Of a DNA stretch of 64,000 nucleotides, positions 42,633 to 50,502 are shown piece after piece. This stretch comes from Candidatus Hydrogenedentota bacterium (GTDB lineage Bacteria; Hydrogenedentota; Hydrogenedentia; Hydrogenedentales; CAITNO01). The stretch covers positions 1 to 64,000 of the forward strand of contig CAITNO010000033.1 in assembly GCA_903893795.1 (NCBI GenBank), in the 5' to 3' direction. The translations under genes and the position numbers were made by a program. The stretch's first letter is position 1. Each line of letters begins with the position of its first letter. The notes below the pieces were generated by a model. That model had not been told where the DNA came from, searched no databases, and was given only the letters and a program-made list of their open reading frames with translations.

Positions 42633-45347
42633 TCAGGAAGATGCCGGGGCGGTCACCAGGGCGAGGTTGTCCTTGGCCGCGGTGAGGCTGGGATCGAGTT
42701 CGAGGGCATGACGGTACTGCGCGGCGGCCTCGTCCCTGCGGCCGGACAGGGCATAGATGTTGCCGAGGATGAAAAGGGCCTGGGCGCTCTGCGGGGACTG
42801 TTCCACCGCGGCGCGGGCGTCCTTTTCGGCGTCGCCGAGGCGGCCGAGGGCAATGAGAAGATTGGCGCGGTTTATCCGCGCGGCGGGGAAATTGGGTGCC
42901 GTGTCGAGCGCGCGGCCGTACCAGCTTAGCGCGCGGTCCCGGTCGCCCTTTTGCTCAAAGCGCCAGCCGAGGCCGTTCATCAACTCGGCGTTCTTCGGGT
43001 CGAGCGCGATGCCCTCCTCATAGGCGGCCACGCCCTCGTCGAAACGGCCCGCATCCATGAGCAGGTTGCCTAGGTTGGCGCGGGCCAGCGTGTAGTTCGG
43101 GGCTCTTTCCAGCGCGCTGCGGTAGGCCTGTTCGGCGTCGGCGGCGCGTCCCTGCTGCGCCAGCAGCAGGCCCATGTTGTTCCAGGCCCGCACGTCCTTC
43201 GGCTTGACTTCGACCGTCTTTCGGTAGGCGGCCAGCGCCTCTTCGACGCGGCCCGCTTCGGCCAGATGCCGCGCAAGGTTGTACTGAACTCCCGGCGATT
43301 CGGGCGCGTCCTTCAGGGCCTGTTCGTATTCGCGGACGGCCCCGGCAATATCCCCCCGCTTCGCGAGCAGTTCGCCCAGGTTGGTGCGGGCCAGGGTGAA
43401 TTCGGGCCGGGCCTCAAGGGCGCGCTGGTACAGTTCGGCCGCGCCCGCCGTGTCTCCGTCTTTTTCCAGCAGGAACCCAAGGTCGTTCAGCGCGCGGGCA
43501 TCCTTGGAGTACAGGCGCAGCGCCTCTTCAAAGGCCGCTTTGGCCTTGTCCGTATTTCCGTCGGCGGCCTCTGCCGCGCCGATATAAAACCACAGGTCCT
43601 CGCGATAGGCCGTGGGCTGCTCGGCGGGGTTGGGGCTCAGCGCCGCGCGAAGCAACCGTGACGCCAGCGCGGGGCGCTCCTTGGCGGCGAAGGCATGGCC
43701 CAGCCGGAAAGGCATGTAGTAGGAGTAGTCGAGGTTCAGCATGACCTCGGCCTCCGCCGCGGCCTTGTCCACCTCGCCCGCCGTGAGCCATGAGTCGGCG
43801 CGGTCGTAGTGCCAGCGTGCCGTGTCGGGACGGTAAGGCACCCAGTCCACCCCGGCCAGCCCGACCAGCACCGCCGTGAGCAGCACACCGCCCAGGGCCG
43901 GCCGCCAACGCCGCGCGACAGTCCATGCGGCCATGCGGAAGACGCCATAGCCGGCGAAAAGCAGCATGAGCGGCACAATGGGATGGCGCGCGCGGGCATT
44001 GACAAAGAAGGGGATGAACGACGCGTAGTAGACCAGCAGGAAGAGCAGGATCAGCACCGTGACCTGTCCGGGACCGGGCGCGGCCGAGCCGGGGGCGCGG
44101 CCGTCGAGCAACTGTCCGCGCCGCGCGTCGTTGGCCAGGACAAGCAGCCCCGCGCAGAAGAGGCCCATGAAGAGCGGAAAACCGGGCATGCCGCGCAGCG
44201 GCGGGTAATGGTCCTTCTCGCACTGGACCACCTTGTTTTCCGTCAATTCCCAGGGCGACCAAAACAGCACGGCCTTCTTGATGGCGAGATTCAGTGTGCG
44301 GGCCTTGTGGGCCAACGCATAGTCGAGACCCTTCTGGTAGAAGATCTTGGAGGCCTCCGAATCGGTGAGATTCTCGTTGCCCACCTCCTTGGCGAGGCCG
44401 CGCACAATGTTGCTGTAGACCCAGACCGAGAACTGGCCCGTGCCCTCCAGCTTTTGCAGGTAGGGCGTCCAGGAGGTGTAGCCGTCCGAGTCCTCGCCGT
44501 TGCCGATGAGGAAATTCTCGCCGAAATAGGTGGACACGGGCACAAACTCGCCGGAGACCGCGTAATTGCGCACCGTGACGGGGGCGATGACCAGAAAGGC
44601 GGCGAAAAGACCGATCCATCCGCCGGGCACGCGCCACAGCCTGCCCGAGCGCCAGGCCGCGTGGAGCATCCACGCCGCCATGAAGGGGCCGAAGAGCAGA
44701 ATATTGGGCCGCATGATGGCGTAGACGCCGGTGAGCAGTCCGGCCGTCAGCGCCCAGCGGAACGTGAAGGTGGTGGCCCAGAAGCGCAGCGACCACAGCA
44801 GACAGGGAATGAGCAGCACGAACACGGCGGGGTCGTTGACCTCGCCCTCGTAAAAGAGGAAGCCCCAGTAGCCCGCCATCAGCGCCGCCACGGCCAGACC
44901 CACCCACCGGTGGTACACGGCCCTGCCGAAGAGATACATCAGCAAAATGCTGGAGAGGCCGAGCAGCATGTTGAACGCGCGCGGCGCGAGATAGCTGCCG
45001 CCGGTGAAGAAGTAGATGCCTGCCAGCAGGTAGGGGTAGCCCGGCGGACGGTAGTAGGGCGTGGTGGTGATCTTGGGGTCATTGCGCCCCTCGGGCACGG
45101 TCCAGTCGCCGCTGACCATGGCCCGCGCCTGGTAGTCCTGCACTTCCAGGTCCTGCCGGAGCGCGCGGAAGTCGGGCGCCTGCACCACCTCCACCAGATA
45201 CCATGCGCGCAGCGCCGCCGCAATCACCAGCACGACGCCCAGCCAGAACATTTCGCGGCGCCAAAACGGCCGGGGGACCGGCAGGGGCGTGCCATCCGAT
45301 GGCCGGGAAAGACCGGAAAGTTCCAGAGTGTTAGGGTCGTCTGTCAA
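42633..45347 (-). CDS. PMT-like glycosyltransferase fused to a TPR domain
   Basis: A 904-residue membrane protein. About ten hydrophobic helices (33-500) have the GT-C layout of dolichyl-phosphate-mannose/ArnT-like mannosyltransferases, including an early acidic loop (RALRQDLEVQDYQARAM) and YRPPGYPYLLAG. The C-terminal 320 residues (about 580-900) are roughly nine TPR units of 34 residues (for example ARALNDLGFLLEKDGDTAGA, AWNNMGLLLAQQGRAADAEQ). A TPR-coupled GT-C enzyme could glycosylate periplasmic proteins or polymers and recruit them. The start is uncertain: TTG at 45347 gives the full-length frame, while the ATG at 45251 would remove a 32-residue cytoplasmic tail. Confidence 0.8.
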   Translation of the reverse strand: MTDDPNTLELSGLSRPSDGTPLPVPRPFWRREMFWLGVVLVIAAALRAWYLVEVVQAPDFRALRQDLEVQDYQARAMVSGDWTVPEGRNDPKITTTPYYRPPGYPYLLAGIYFFTGGSYLAPRAFNMLLGLSSILLMYLFGRAVYHRWVGLAVAALMAGYWGFLFYEGEVNDPAVFVLLIPCLLWSLRFWATTFTFRWALTAGLLTGVYAIMRPNILLFGPFMAAWMLHAAWRSGRLWRVPGGWIGLFAAFLVIAPVTVRNYAVSGEFVPVSTYFGENFLIGNGEDSDGYTSWTPYLQKLEGTGQFSVWVYSNIVRGLAKEVGNENLTDSEASKIFYQKGLDYALAHKARTLNLAIKKAVLFWSPWELTENKVVQCEKDHYPPLRGMPGFPLFMGLFCAGLLVLANDARRGQLLDGRAPGSAAPGPGQVTVLILLFLLVYYASFIPFFVNARARHPIVPLMLLFAGYGVFRMAAWTVARRWRPALGGVLLTAVLVGLAGVDWVPYRPDTARWHYDRADSWLTAGEVDKAAAEAEVMLNLDYSYYMPFRLGHAFAAKERPALASRLLRAALSPNPAEQPTAYREDLWFYIGAAEAADGNTDKAKAAFEEALRLYSKDARALNDLGFLLEKDGDTAGAAELYQRALEARPEFTLARTNLGELLAKRGDIAGAVREYEQALKDAPESPGVQYNLARHLAEAGRVEEALAAYRKTVEVKPKDVRAWNNMGLLLAQQGRAADAEQAYRSALERAPNYTLARANLGNLLMDAGRFDEGVAAYEEGIALDPKNAELMNGLGWRFEQKGDRDRALSWYGRALDTAPNFPAARINRANLLIALGRLGDAEKDARAAVEQSPQSAQALFILGNIYALSGRRDEAAAQYRHALELDPSLTAAKDNLALVTAPASS

Positions 45348-45503
45348 GCGTTGTGCCTCGGCGTTCTGTCAGGGGATCATTCCATCCGCAGTGCAACAGG
45401 ATAATGGCGCGGGGCGGCGCGCCGCAAGCCGGATCGGAAAAGGTTTCCCCGGAGTGTTTCCCCGGAGTTGCGGACGCGGCACGGCCCCGGTATGCTGGTG
45501 GCG

Positions 45504-45761
45504 ATGAATCTTTCCCAAGAAAACGGAAATCCCAGCACGCCCCCTGTCTCCGGACTCACGGTGGTCATCCCCTGCTTCAACGCCGGAAGCCGCATTCGTC
45601 CGGTGGCGGAGGGCGCGGTCCTGCGGGGCGGGTTTCGGCTGGCACATGCGCCGGTGCGCACGGTCTACGAGCCGGGCAACCCCAGTTCCCATTTCCGTAA
45701 GGTCGCCGACTCGGCCCGCATTTACCTGCGGCTGGCCAGGGTGCTCCTGCGCAGGCGTTAA
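45504..45761 (+). pseudogene. Internally deleted family 2 glycosyltransferase relic
   Basis: This 85-codon frame begins with the canonical GT2 N-terminus LTVVIPCFNAGSRI and then jumps directly to what looks like the C-terminal end of a polyprenyl GT2 (VRTVYEPGNPSSHFRKVADSARIYLRLARVLLRRR, read in two pieces). The whole catalytic middle (nucleotide binding, DxD, acceptor site) is absent without breaking the frame. A TATGCT lies 7 nt before the ATG. It looks like the product of an internal deletion of about 130-150 codons. Whether the short peptide is made is unknown, but enzymatic activity is not possible. Confidence 0.65.
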
Positions 45762-45793
45762 CTTCAGACCGGGGGGGAGCGTTAGGATGGTGG

Positions 45794-45837
45794 CACGGGC
45801 GTCCCGCCCGTGAAGAAGCATGGGCAGACTGCCCATG
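45794..45837. repeat. Double-hairpin dispersed repeat
   Basis: Two perfect 8-bp hairpins stand side by side: CACGGGCG-TCC-CGCCCGTG (45794-45812) and CATGGGCA-GAC-TGCCCATG (45819-45837). On the minus strand the element reads as a spurious HGRDARAT-type peptide. That peptide recurs as an annotation artefact in Planctomycetes- and Hydrogenedentes-like genomes. This suggests a genome-wide repeat family; only one copy is in the window. Confidence 0.6.
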
Positions 45838-45901
45838 TCCCGAAATGCAATGACGGAGTGCGGAGCATGCTTCGCTTTTACCATGGCCGGAGCAAATTCA
45901 C

Positions 45902-47293
45902 GTGCAGGATGTGCGGATTAGACAGGTGACATGGGCGCTGGCATTCACCGTGCTGGCGCCGCTGGCCGTGCTGGCCCAAAGCACGGCGCAGGCGGCCGAT
46001 GGACGCATGCCCGTCGAAACGAACCCGCTGGGGCTCGCCCTGGTGCGCCAGCATGCCGATGTGTTTGAACCCGGCAAGCCTTTCGAGATCACGGTGACCA
46101 TCAGCGAGGCGGCGGCCGGGCAGGTCACGGCCATGGGGCTGCGGGAAACCCTCCCCACCGACTGGCGGATGGAGTCCGTGGCCGGGGCCAGCGGCGCGCC
46201 GCCCGACGTGGCGCCCGCGCCGGGCGCGACAGGGGTGCTCCAGTTTGCCTGGATAAGCGTGCCCCCCTTTCCCTACACCTTCACCTATGCGGTCACGCCG
46301 CCCGAGGGCGACGGCGGAACGAAGATCATCCACGGCGCGCTGGAATACCGGGAACTGGGTGGCGCCCACTATGCCGCGCCGGTGATGACCGAGGCGCGCG
46401 GCCCCGACCCCAAACCGCCCACCATCACGCTCAAGGGCGCCAATCCGGCCACGCTCAGCGTGGGCGACACCTGGCAGGAACCGGGCTACACCGCCATGGA
46501 CGGCAAGAACCAGGATATTACGGGGAAAGTCGTGGTCAGCGGCACGGTGGATAGCAGCCGCGCGTCCCAATACAGCCTGACCTATACCGTGACGGCCGAC
46601 GACGGCCAGCACAGCGCCGTCACACGCAGCGTCGTGGTGAATGAAAAAGCCGCCACCCCGCAGACAACGCCGACAACAGGCACGGCCAGTCCGACACCGG
46701 TGCACACCCCCGCCCCCCCGGGACCCTCGGGCCGGGAACGTTCCAACCCCATCGCCTCGCTGGCGGGCAAGAACCCGGTGAATCAGGCCCCGGACAGCAC
46801 AGCCGCAGGCACAGCACAGGCCGAGGGGGAAGCCGGGGGCGCCATCAAGCGACCGGAGCTGCCCGACCTTTCGGCGTTCCGTCCACCCCCCACACCGCAA
46901 GCGGAAGACAAGTCCCCCGCGCAGCCCGGTGCGGCGGCCCAAACCCCCAGCACGCCCGGTCCCCCGGTGGTGGCCATCGCCCCCGTGGCGCACCGGGCAC
47001 CGGTGCCGAAGGAAATGCTCACGGCCGCCGGCCTGACAGAGAAGACATACAAAAGCACGGCAGGCGCATCAGCCGCCGTGGCCGCCCCCAAAGCGGTTGC
47101 GCCACCGCACCCCAAATTGTCCCTGCAGACCGTGGCGGCCGGCGTGGCGGTCATCTTTGCATTGCTGGGCGCCTTGGGCCTGCTCGGTTGGCGGCTGGTG
47201 TACAGCAGACCGTTGCGGCGGAGACCCAGAGCCCAGAATCCAGAATTTAGAAGCCAGAAGCCAGAAGAAAAGACGAAAGGCGGAAGACGCTGA
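45902..47293 (+). CDS. Anchored surface protein with DUF5011-like Ig domain
   Basis: The protein is 463 residues with a GTG start at 45902 (GGAG 9 nt upstream) and a Sec signal (ALAFTVLAPLAVLAQSTAQAA). Residues 35-160 form a strand-rich domain (FEPGKPFEITVTISEAAAG). Then comes a bacterial Ig-like domain of DUF5011 type at about 178-250 (VSVGDTW-like LSVGDTWQEPGY, SGTVDSSRASQYSLTYTVT). A Pro/Ala/Thr-rich region of about 140 residues follows, then a transmembrane helix (about 410-432) and a basic tail. The last 20 codons are built from CCAGAA-type direct repeats, which suggests that repeat DNA was captured into the reading frame. It converges on mprF. Confidence 0.7.
   Translation: MQDVRIRQVTWALAFTVLAPLAVLAQSTAQAADGRMPVETNPLGLALVRQHADVFEPGKPFEITVTISEAAAGQVTAMGLRETLPTDWRMESVAGASGAPPDVAPAPGATGVLQFAWISVPPFPYTFTYAVTPPEGDGGTKIIHGALEYRELGGAHYAAPVMTEARGPDPKPPTITLKGANPATLSVGDTWQEPGYTAMDGKNQDITGKVVVSGTVDSSRASQYSLTYTVTADDGQHSAVTRSVVVNEKAATPQTTPTTGTASPTPVHTPAPPGPSGRERSNPIASLAGKNPVNQAPDSTAAGTAQAEGEAGGAIKRPELPDLSAFRPPPTPQAEDKSPAQPGAAAQTPSTPGPPVVAIAPVAHRAPVPKEMLTAAGLTEKTYKSTAGASAAVAAPKAVAPPHPKLSLQTVAAGVAVIFALLGALGLLGWRLVYSRPLRRRPRAQNPEFRSQKPEEKTKGGRR
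47224..47272. repeat. Low-complexity CCAGAA/CCCAGA direct repeats
   Basis: Six or seven short direct repeats of the CCAGAA/CCAGAAG type occur within the last codons of the DUF5011-like gene. They encode the basic tail with the RSQKPEEK-like sequence. Repeats of this kind usually occupy spacers, so the C-terminus may have been extended into non-coding repeat DNA. Confidence 0.5.
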
Positions 47294-47301
47294 TTTCAGA
47301 T

Positions 47302-47321
47302 GCTCCGCTTACGGCCGGAGC
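47302..47321. terminator. Hairpin between convergent genes
   Basis: GCTCCG (47302-47307) and CGGAGC (47316-47321) form a short stem in the 35-bp gap between the DUF5011-like gene and mprF. No U-tract is present; it may weakly terminate both. Confidence 0.35.
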
Positions 47322-47328
47322 GGGCGGG

Positions 47329-49893
47329 TCATTTCATGACCGTGCCGCTGACGCCGCGGTTGACCAGTGAGGCGATACCCGTCAGCACTTGGGCCAGATT
47401 CATGCCGCCCGGCGAGGCAATGTACCGCGGCTCCCAGCGGGGGTGAAACTTTTCCTTGTACAGCCGCAGCCCCTGGAAATTGTAGAAACGGCCGCCGTGC
47501 TCGTAGAACATGGAGGCAAAGCGGTTCCAGAGCGGGGTGGATTGGCCGCCCTCAATGCCCGATAGCGGTGCCATTCCCAGGTTAAACCGGGCAAATCCCC
47601 GCTGCCCCCCCCACTTGATCAGGTGCAGGAAAAGGGCCTCCATGGCCCCGTCGGGCGCGTCGTTCCGCTGCCGCATGAGGTCCACGCTCAATTCCGTGCC
47701 GTCGCCCGATTCCAGCATGTTGGCAAAGGCGACCATGCGGCCGTTGCGGCGCAGGAGCGCCATGGGGAAACGGCACAGGTAGGTCTCATCGAAGTACCCA
47801 AGCGAAAAGGCCTTTTCCCGGGTGTTCTTCTTCGCCAGCCATTCGTTGGAAATCTGCCGCAGTTCGGGGAGGAGCGCGGGCACTCCGGCGCACTCCACGA
47901 CTTCAAAGCTTACCCCGTCCCGTTCCATCCGGTGCAGCAGGTTGCGCTCGTTTTTGTGCGAGGCGCCGTCGAGCGTCCAGGTGCGGAGGTCCACCATGGC
48001 CTCCTCACCGAACTTGGTCAGCGACAGGCCAATATCGGCATACAGGTGCAGCGTTTCAGGGCGCACCTGGTAGAAAACGGTCAGCAGCCCGGCGCGGTCG
48101 CAGAGGTCGCGGAAATCCCAGATCAGGTCGCGCGCCGCTTCGGGGTCGCCCACGGGGTCGCCCATCGCCACGGCGCAGCCGCCCGAAAGGCCATACATGA
48201 CAAAGGCCGGGCGCGTCTCGTGAAACAGAAACTGTTTGTCGCCCAGATAGCCCAGCAGGGCGCCTGTGTTGCCCGAGCGGGCCACCGCCTCCCCGATGCG
48301 GTCCCAGTCGGGCGGCGCACTGTTGGGAATCATGGTTGCCGGACGGAGCAACCGCATCAGCGCCAGGCCCGCCAGCAGCACCCCCGCACCGACGGAGGCG
48401 CGCAAGGCGCGCGGCGCGCCCTCGGAAAAGGCAAACTGCCACCACAGTTCGGAGGAGTATTCCACATGCCGGTAGGCGAAGAAGAGCAGCCAGGTCGTGC
48501 TTGCCGCAATCGCGGCGATGGCCCCCACCCAGCCGAAGCCGAAGCGCGGCGCAAACAGGGAGGAGTGGCGCTGAAATTCGCCGTGGCAGGGAATCAGCGC
48601 GGCCAGCATGATGCCCAACACCACCGCCTCCTCGTAGTCCAACCCCTTGAGCAGCGACAGCACCGCGCCTGCCGCCAGCAGGATGGAGGTGAGCCAGTAG
48701 GCCGCGTCCACGCGGCGCTGCAGGGCGCGTCCGAGAAAGAGCAGCAGCACCCCCACAAGACTCGACAGGAAATGGGACAATTCGACCATGGGCAGGGGCA
48801 CCAGCCCCTGCAGCAGCGTGATGCGGTTGTGCTCGGGGGGCGTGGCGCCCGAGAACAGCAGGATGGCGCCGCCCGCCGTGGTCATTACGGCGAAAACACT
48901 GGGAATGAGCGGGGACAGGTTGCGCAGCAGCAGGGAGAAGCGTTCCAGCACGGCGGATCGGCCCAGTATTTCATGGGCGCCCAGCAGCGCGCAGGCGATG
49001 AACAGGGGCACGAAGTAATAGACCGTGCGGTACAGCAGGATCGTGCTGATGAGATGGGGTCCCGATACGTAGGGCGCCAGAAAGGCCACGATGACCGTTT
49101 CGAACACACCCAATCCGCCCGGCACCTGGCTCACCAGTCCCGCAATGATGGCGATCATGAAGAAGCCCGCAAAGGACAGGAAGCCCAGCGGCTTGTCAAG
49201 GTGGAGCAGACTATAGAAGACCCCGCTCGTGAGCGTGAGATCCACCGCGCCCACCAGAATCTGGCCCAGGGCCAGCCGTCCGCCGGGCAGGGCCAGCTCG
49301 TGGCCGCGCCACCGAATGACACCCCAGCCCGCCGCGCTCAGCGCCAAATAGGCTGCGGAAAAGGAAAGCAGCGCCACGCCGAGGGGAATGTGCAGATGGG
49401 CGGGAAACAGGGCCGGCAGCGCGCCGGCCGGTTCCAGCAGGCAGGCCAGTCCGCCCATGGTGGCAAAGCCCACCCATCCCGTCACGGTGCAGAAGGTGAC
49501 GATGCGGGCGATTTGGCCCGGTTCCACGCCCCAGGCCGAATAGAGCCGGAAGCGCACCGCGCCGCCGCTGAGCACCGAATGCCCCACGTTGTTGCTCAGC
49601 GCATAGCCGATAAACGAGGCCAGCGCGAGCCGGTGGTAGGGCAGCGACTCGCCTGCATAGCGAAATCCGAGCACATCGAACAGCGTGAGCATGAAATAAC
49701 TGCCCGCGGCGAAGCACGCCGCGACGGCCACATGGGCCAGGGTGATTTCCTGAAAGGCCGCGCGCAGTTCGTGGGCATGGTACTCCCGAAAGACACGGTG
49801 CATCGCGTATGCCGCGATTAGAAACACCACCACCCCGAACAGGGGCGCGGCACGCCTGACCAGCGCGCCCACCGAAAATGTCTCGGCCTTCAT
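47329..49893 (-). CDS. mprF: Phosphatidylglycerol lysyltransferase/flippase MprF
   Basis: An 854-residue protein from the ATG at 49893 (a TTG four codons earlier is possible). The N-terminal half holds the membrane flippase of the MprF/LPG synthase family (GYALSNNVGHSVLSGGAVRFRLY, ISQVPGG-like LVSQVPGGLGVFETV). About 14 hydrophobic segments run to residue 530. The C-terminal soluble domain (about 555-840, DUF2156 type) carries the aminoacyltransferase signature (FHETRPAFVMYGLSGGCAVAMGDPVG, ARFNLGMAPLSG). The enzyme transfers lysine or another amino acid from tRNA to phosphatidylglycerol and flips the product, which lowers surface charge and protects against cationic peptides. It is followed upstream by the DUF2007-like gene on the same strand (88 bp apart), which may be co-transcribed. 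Confidence 0.9.
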   Translation of the reverse strand: MKAETFSVGALVRRAAPLFGVVVFLIAAYAMHRVFREYHAHELRAAFQEITLAHVAVAACFAAGSYFMLTLFDVLGFRYAGESLPYHRLALASFIGYALSNNVGHSVLSGGAVRFRLYSAWGVEPGQIARIVTFCTVTGWVGFATMGGLACLLEPAGALPALFPAHLHIPLGVALLSFSAAYLALSAAGWGVIRWRGHELALPGGRLALGQILVGAVDLTLTSGVFYSLLHLDKPLGFLSFAGFFMIAIIAGLVSQVPGGLGVFETVIVAFLAPYVSGPHLISTILLYRTVYYFVPLFIACALLGAHEILGRSAVLERFSLLLRNLSPLIPSVFAVMTTAGGAILLFSGATPPEHNRITLLQGLVPLPMVELSHFLSSLVGVLLLFLGRALQRRVDAAYWLTSILLAAGAVLSLLKGLDYEEAVVLGIMLAALIPCHGEFQRHSSLFAPRFGFGWVGAIAAIAASTTWLLFFAYRHVEYSSELWWQFAFSEGAPRALRASVGAGVLLAGLALMRLLRPATMIPNSAPPDWDRIGEAVARSGNTGALLGYLGDKQFLFHETRPAFVMYGLSGGCAVAMGDPVGDPEAARDLIWDFRDLCDRAGLLTVFYQVRPETLHLYADIGLSLTKFGEEAMVDLRTWTLDGASHKNERNLLHRMERDGVSFEVVECAGVPALLPELRQISNEWLAKKNTREKAFSLGYFDETYLCRFPMALLRRNGRMVAFANMLESGDGTELSVDLMRQRNDAPDGAMEALFLHLIKWGGQRGFARFNLGMAPLSGIEGGQSTPLWNRFASMFYEHGGRFYNFQGLRLYKEKFHPRWEPRYIASPGGMNLAQVLTGIASLVNRGVSGTVMK

Positions 49894-49981
49894 TGTGCTA
49901 TTCAACCCTCACGCTCGGACCCCTCCGCGCAGTAAAAAGGGAGGACGGGATGCTGACGTCCCGCCGCTGTTCTCCGCCGGA

Positions 49982-50338
49982 TCAGGCCTCTTCGCCCGGG
50001 TCTTCCGCGGAATCAACCACGACATCGTCCTCCACCGGCACCACTTCCGCCAGCGCCTCGCAGGCCGCCAAGGCATCCTCGGCGCGCACCCGCACCGTGG
50101 TTCCCCCCACGCTGCCGAGCAGGAGGCCGGCCAGCGCTGTCTGAACCCAGGCCTCAATGCCGCAACTCTCCAGCTTGGCGCGGACCAGATCGGCCGGGCC
50201 TTCCTCGCCCTCGTACACGGTGACGAGTTCGGTGTACTCCTCCTCGTCCGCCGGGAGCGCCTCCACCAAGTCGGTCTCGCATTCGGCGCAGCGGGTGTAC
50301 TCCGCTTCAAATTCGGAACCGCACTTCGGGCAAAACAT
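49982..50338 (-). CDS. Zinc-ribbon/DUF2007-like small protein
   Basis: A 118-residue acidic cytoplasmic protein. The N-terminus has a zinc ribbon with two CxxC pairs (MFCPKCGSEFEAEYTRCAECE). Residues 38-105 fit the DUF2007 fold (putative signal-transducing): ELVTVYEGEEGPADLVRAKLESCGIEAW and VRVRAEDALAACEAL. The C-terminal dozen residues are Asp/Glu-rich. A strong GGGAGG site precedes the ATG. It lies upstream of mprF on the same strand. The function of the family is not settled; the zinc ribbon may bind a partner or nucleic acid. Confidence 0.8.
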   Translation of the reverse strand: MFCPKCGSEFEAEYTRCAECETDLVEALPADEEEYTELVTVYEGEEGPADLVRAKLESCGIEAWVQTALAGLLLGSVGGTTVRVRAEDALAACEALAEVVPVEDDVVVDSAEDPGEEA

Positions 50339-50350
50339 AGACTATCCTCC

Positions 50351-50367
50351 CGCAACGCAGCGTTGCG
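50351..50367. promoter_or_regulatory. 17-bp palindrome before the DUF2007-like gene
   Basis: CGCAACGC-A-GCGTTGCG is a perfect palindrome with 8-bp arms, 12 bp upstream of the ATG at 50338 and next to its ribosome site. It could be an operator or a leader hairpin blocking translation. No second copy is seen in the window. Confidence 0.4.
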
Positions 50368-50490
50368 TTTTGACGGGCGCCCGCCGCCCGGTGAGAATCC
50401 GGAAGACGGCGCACGCCTCTATCGGAAGCATAGCATATCCGACCGGCCCGCAGGGCTTTCGTCACCTTTCTGTTCCCCTGCGTTCTCGGT

Positions 50491-50496
50491 TATGAT
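50491..50496 (+). promoter_or_regulatory. -10-like hexamer, leaderless geometry (Tat-exported protein gene)
   Basis: TATGAT ends 6 nt before the ATG at 50503, with no Shine-Dalgarno sequence between. The -35 is weak (TTCTGT at 17 bp). Confidence 0.45.
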
Positions 50497-50502
50497 TAAC
50501 GC

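Noticed and set aside
45347-45347. TTGACA at the start of the PMT-like gene read as a -35 element
   Set aside because: The TTG is the start of the open frame; no -10-like hexamer lies at 16-18 bp, so a promoter is not supported here.
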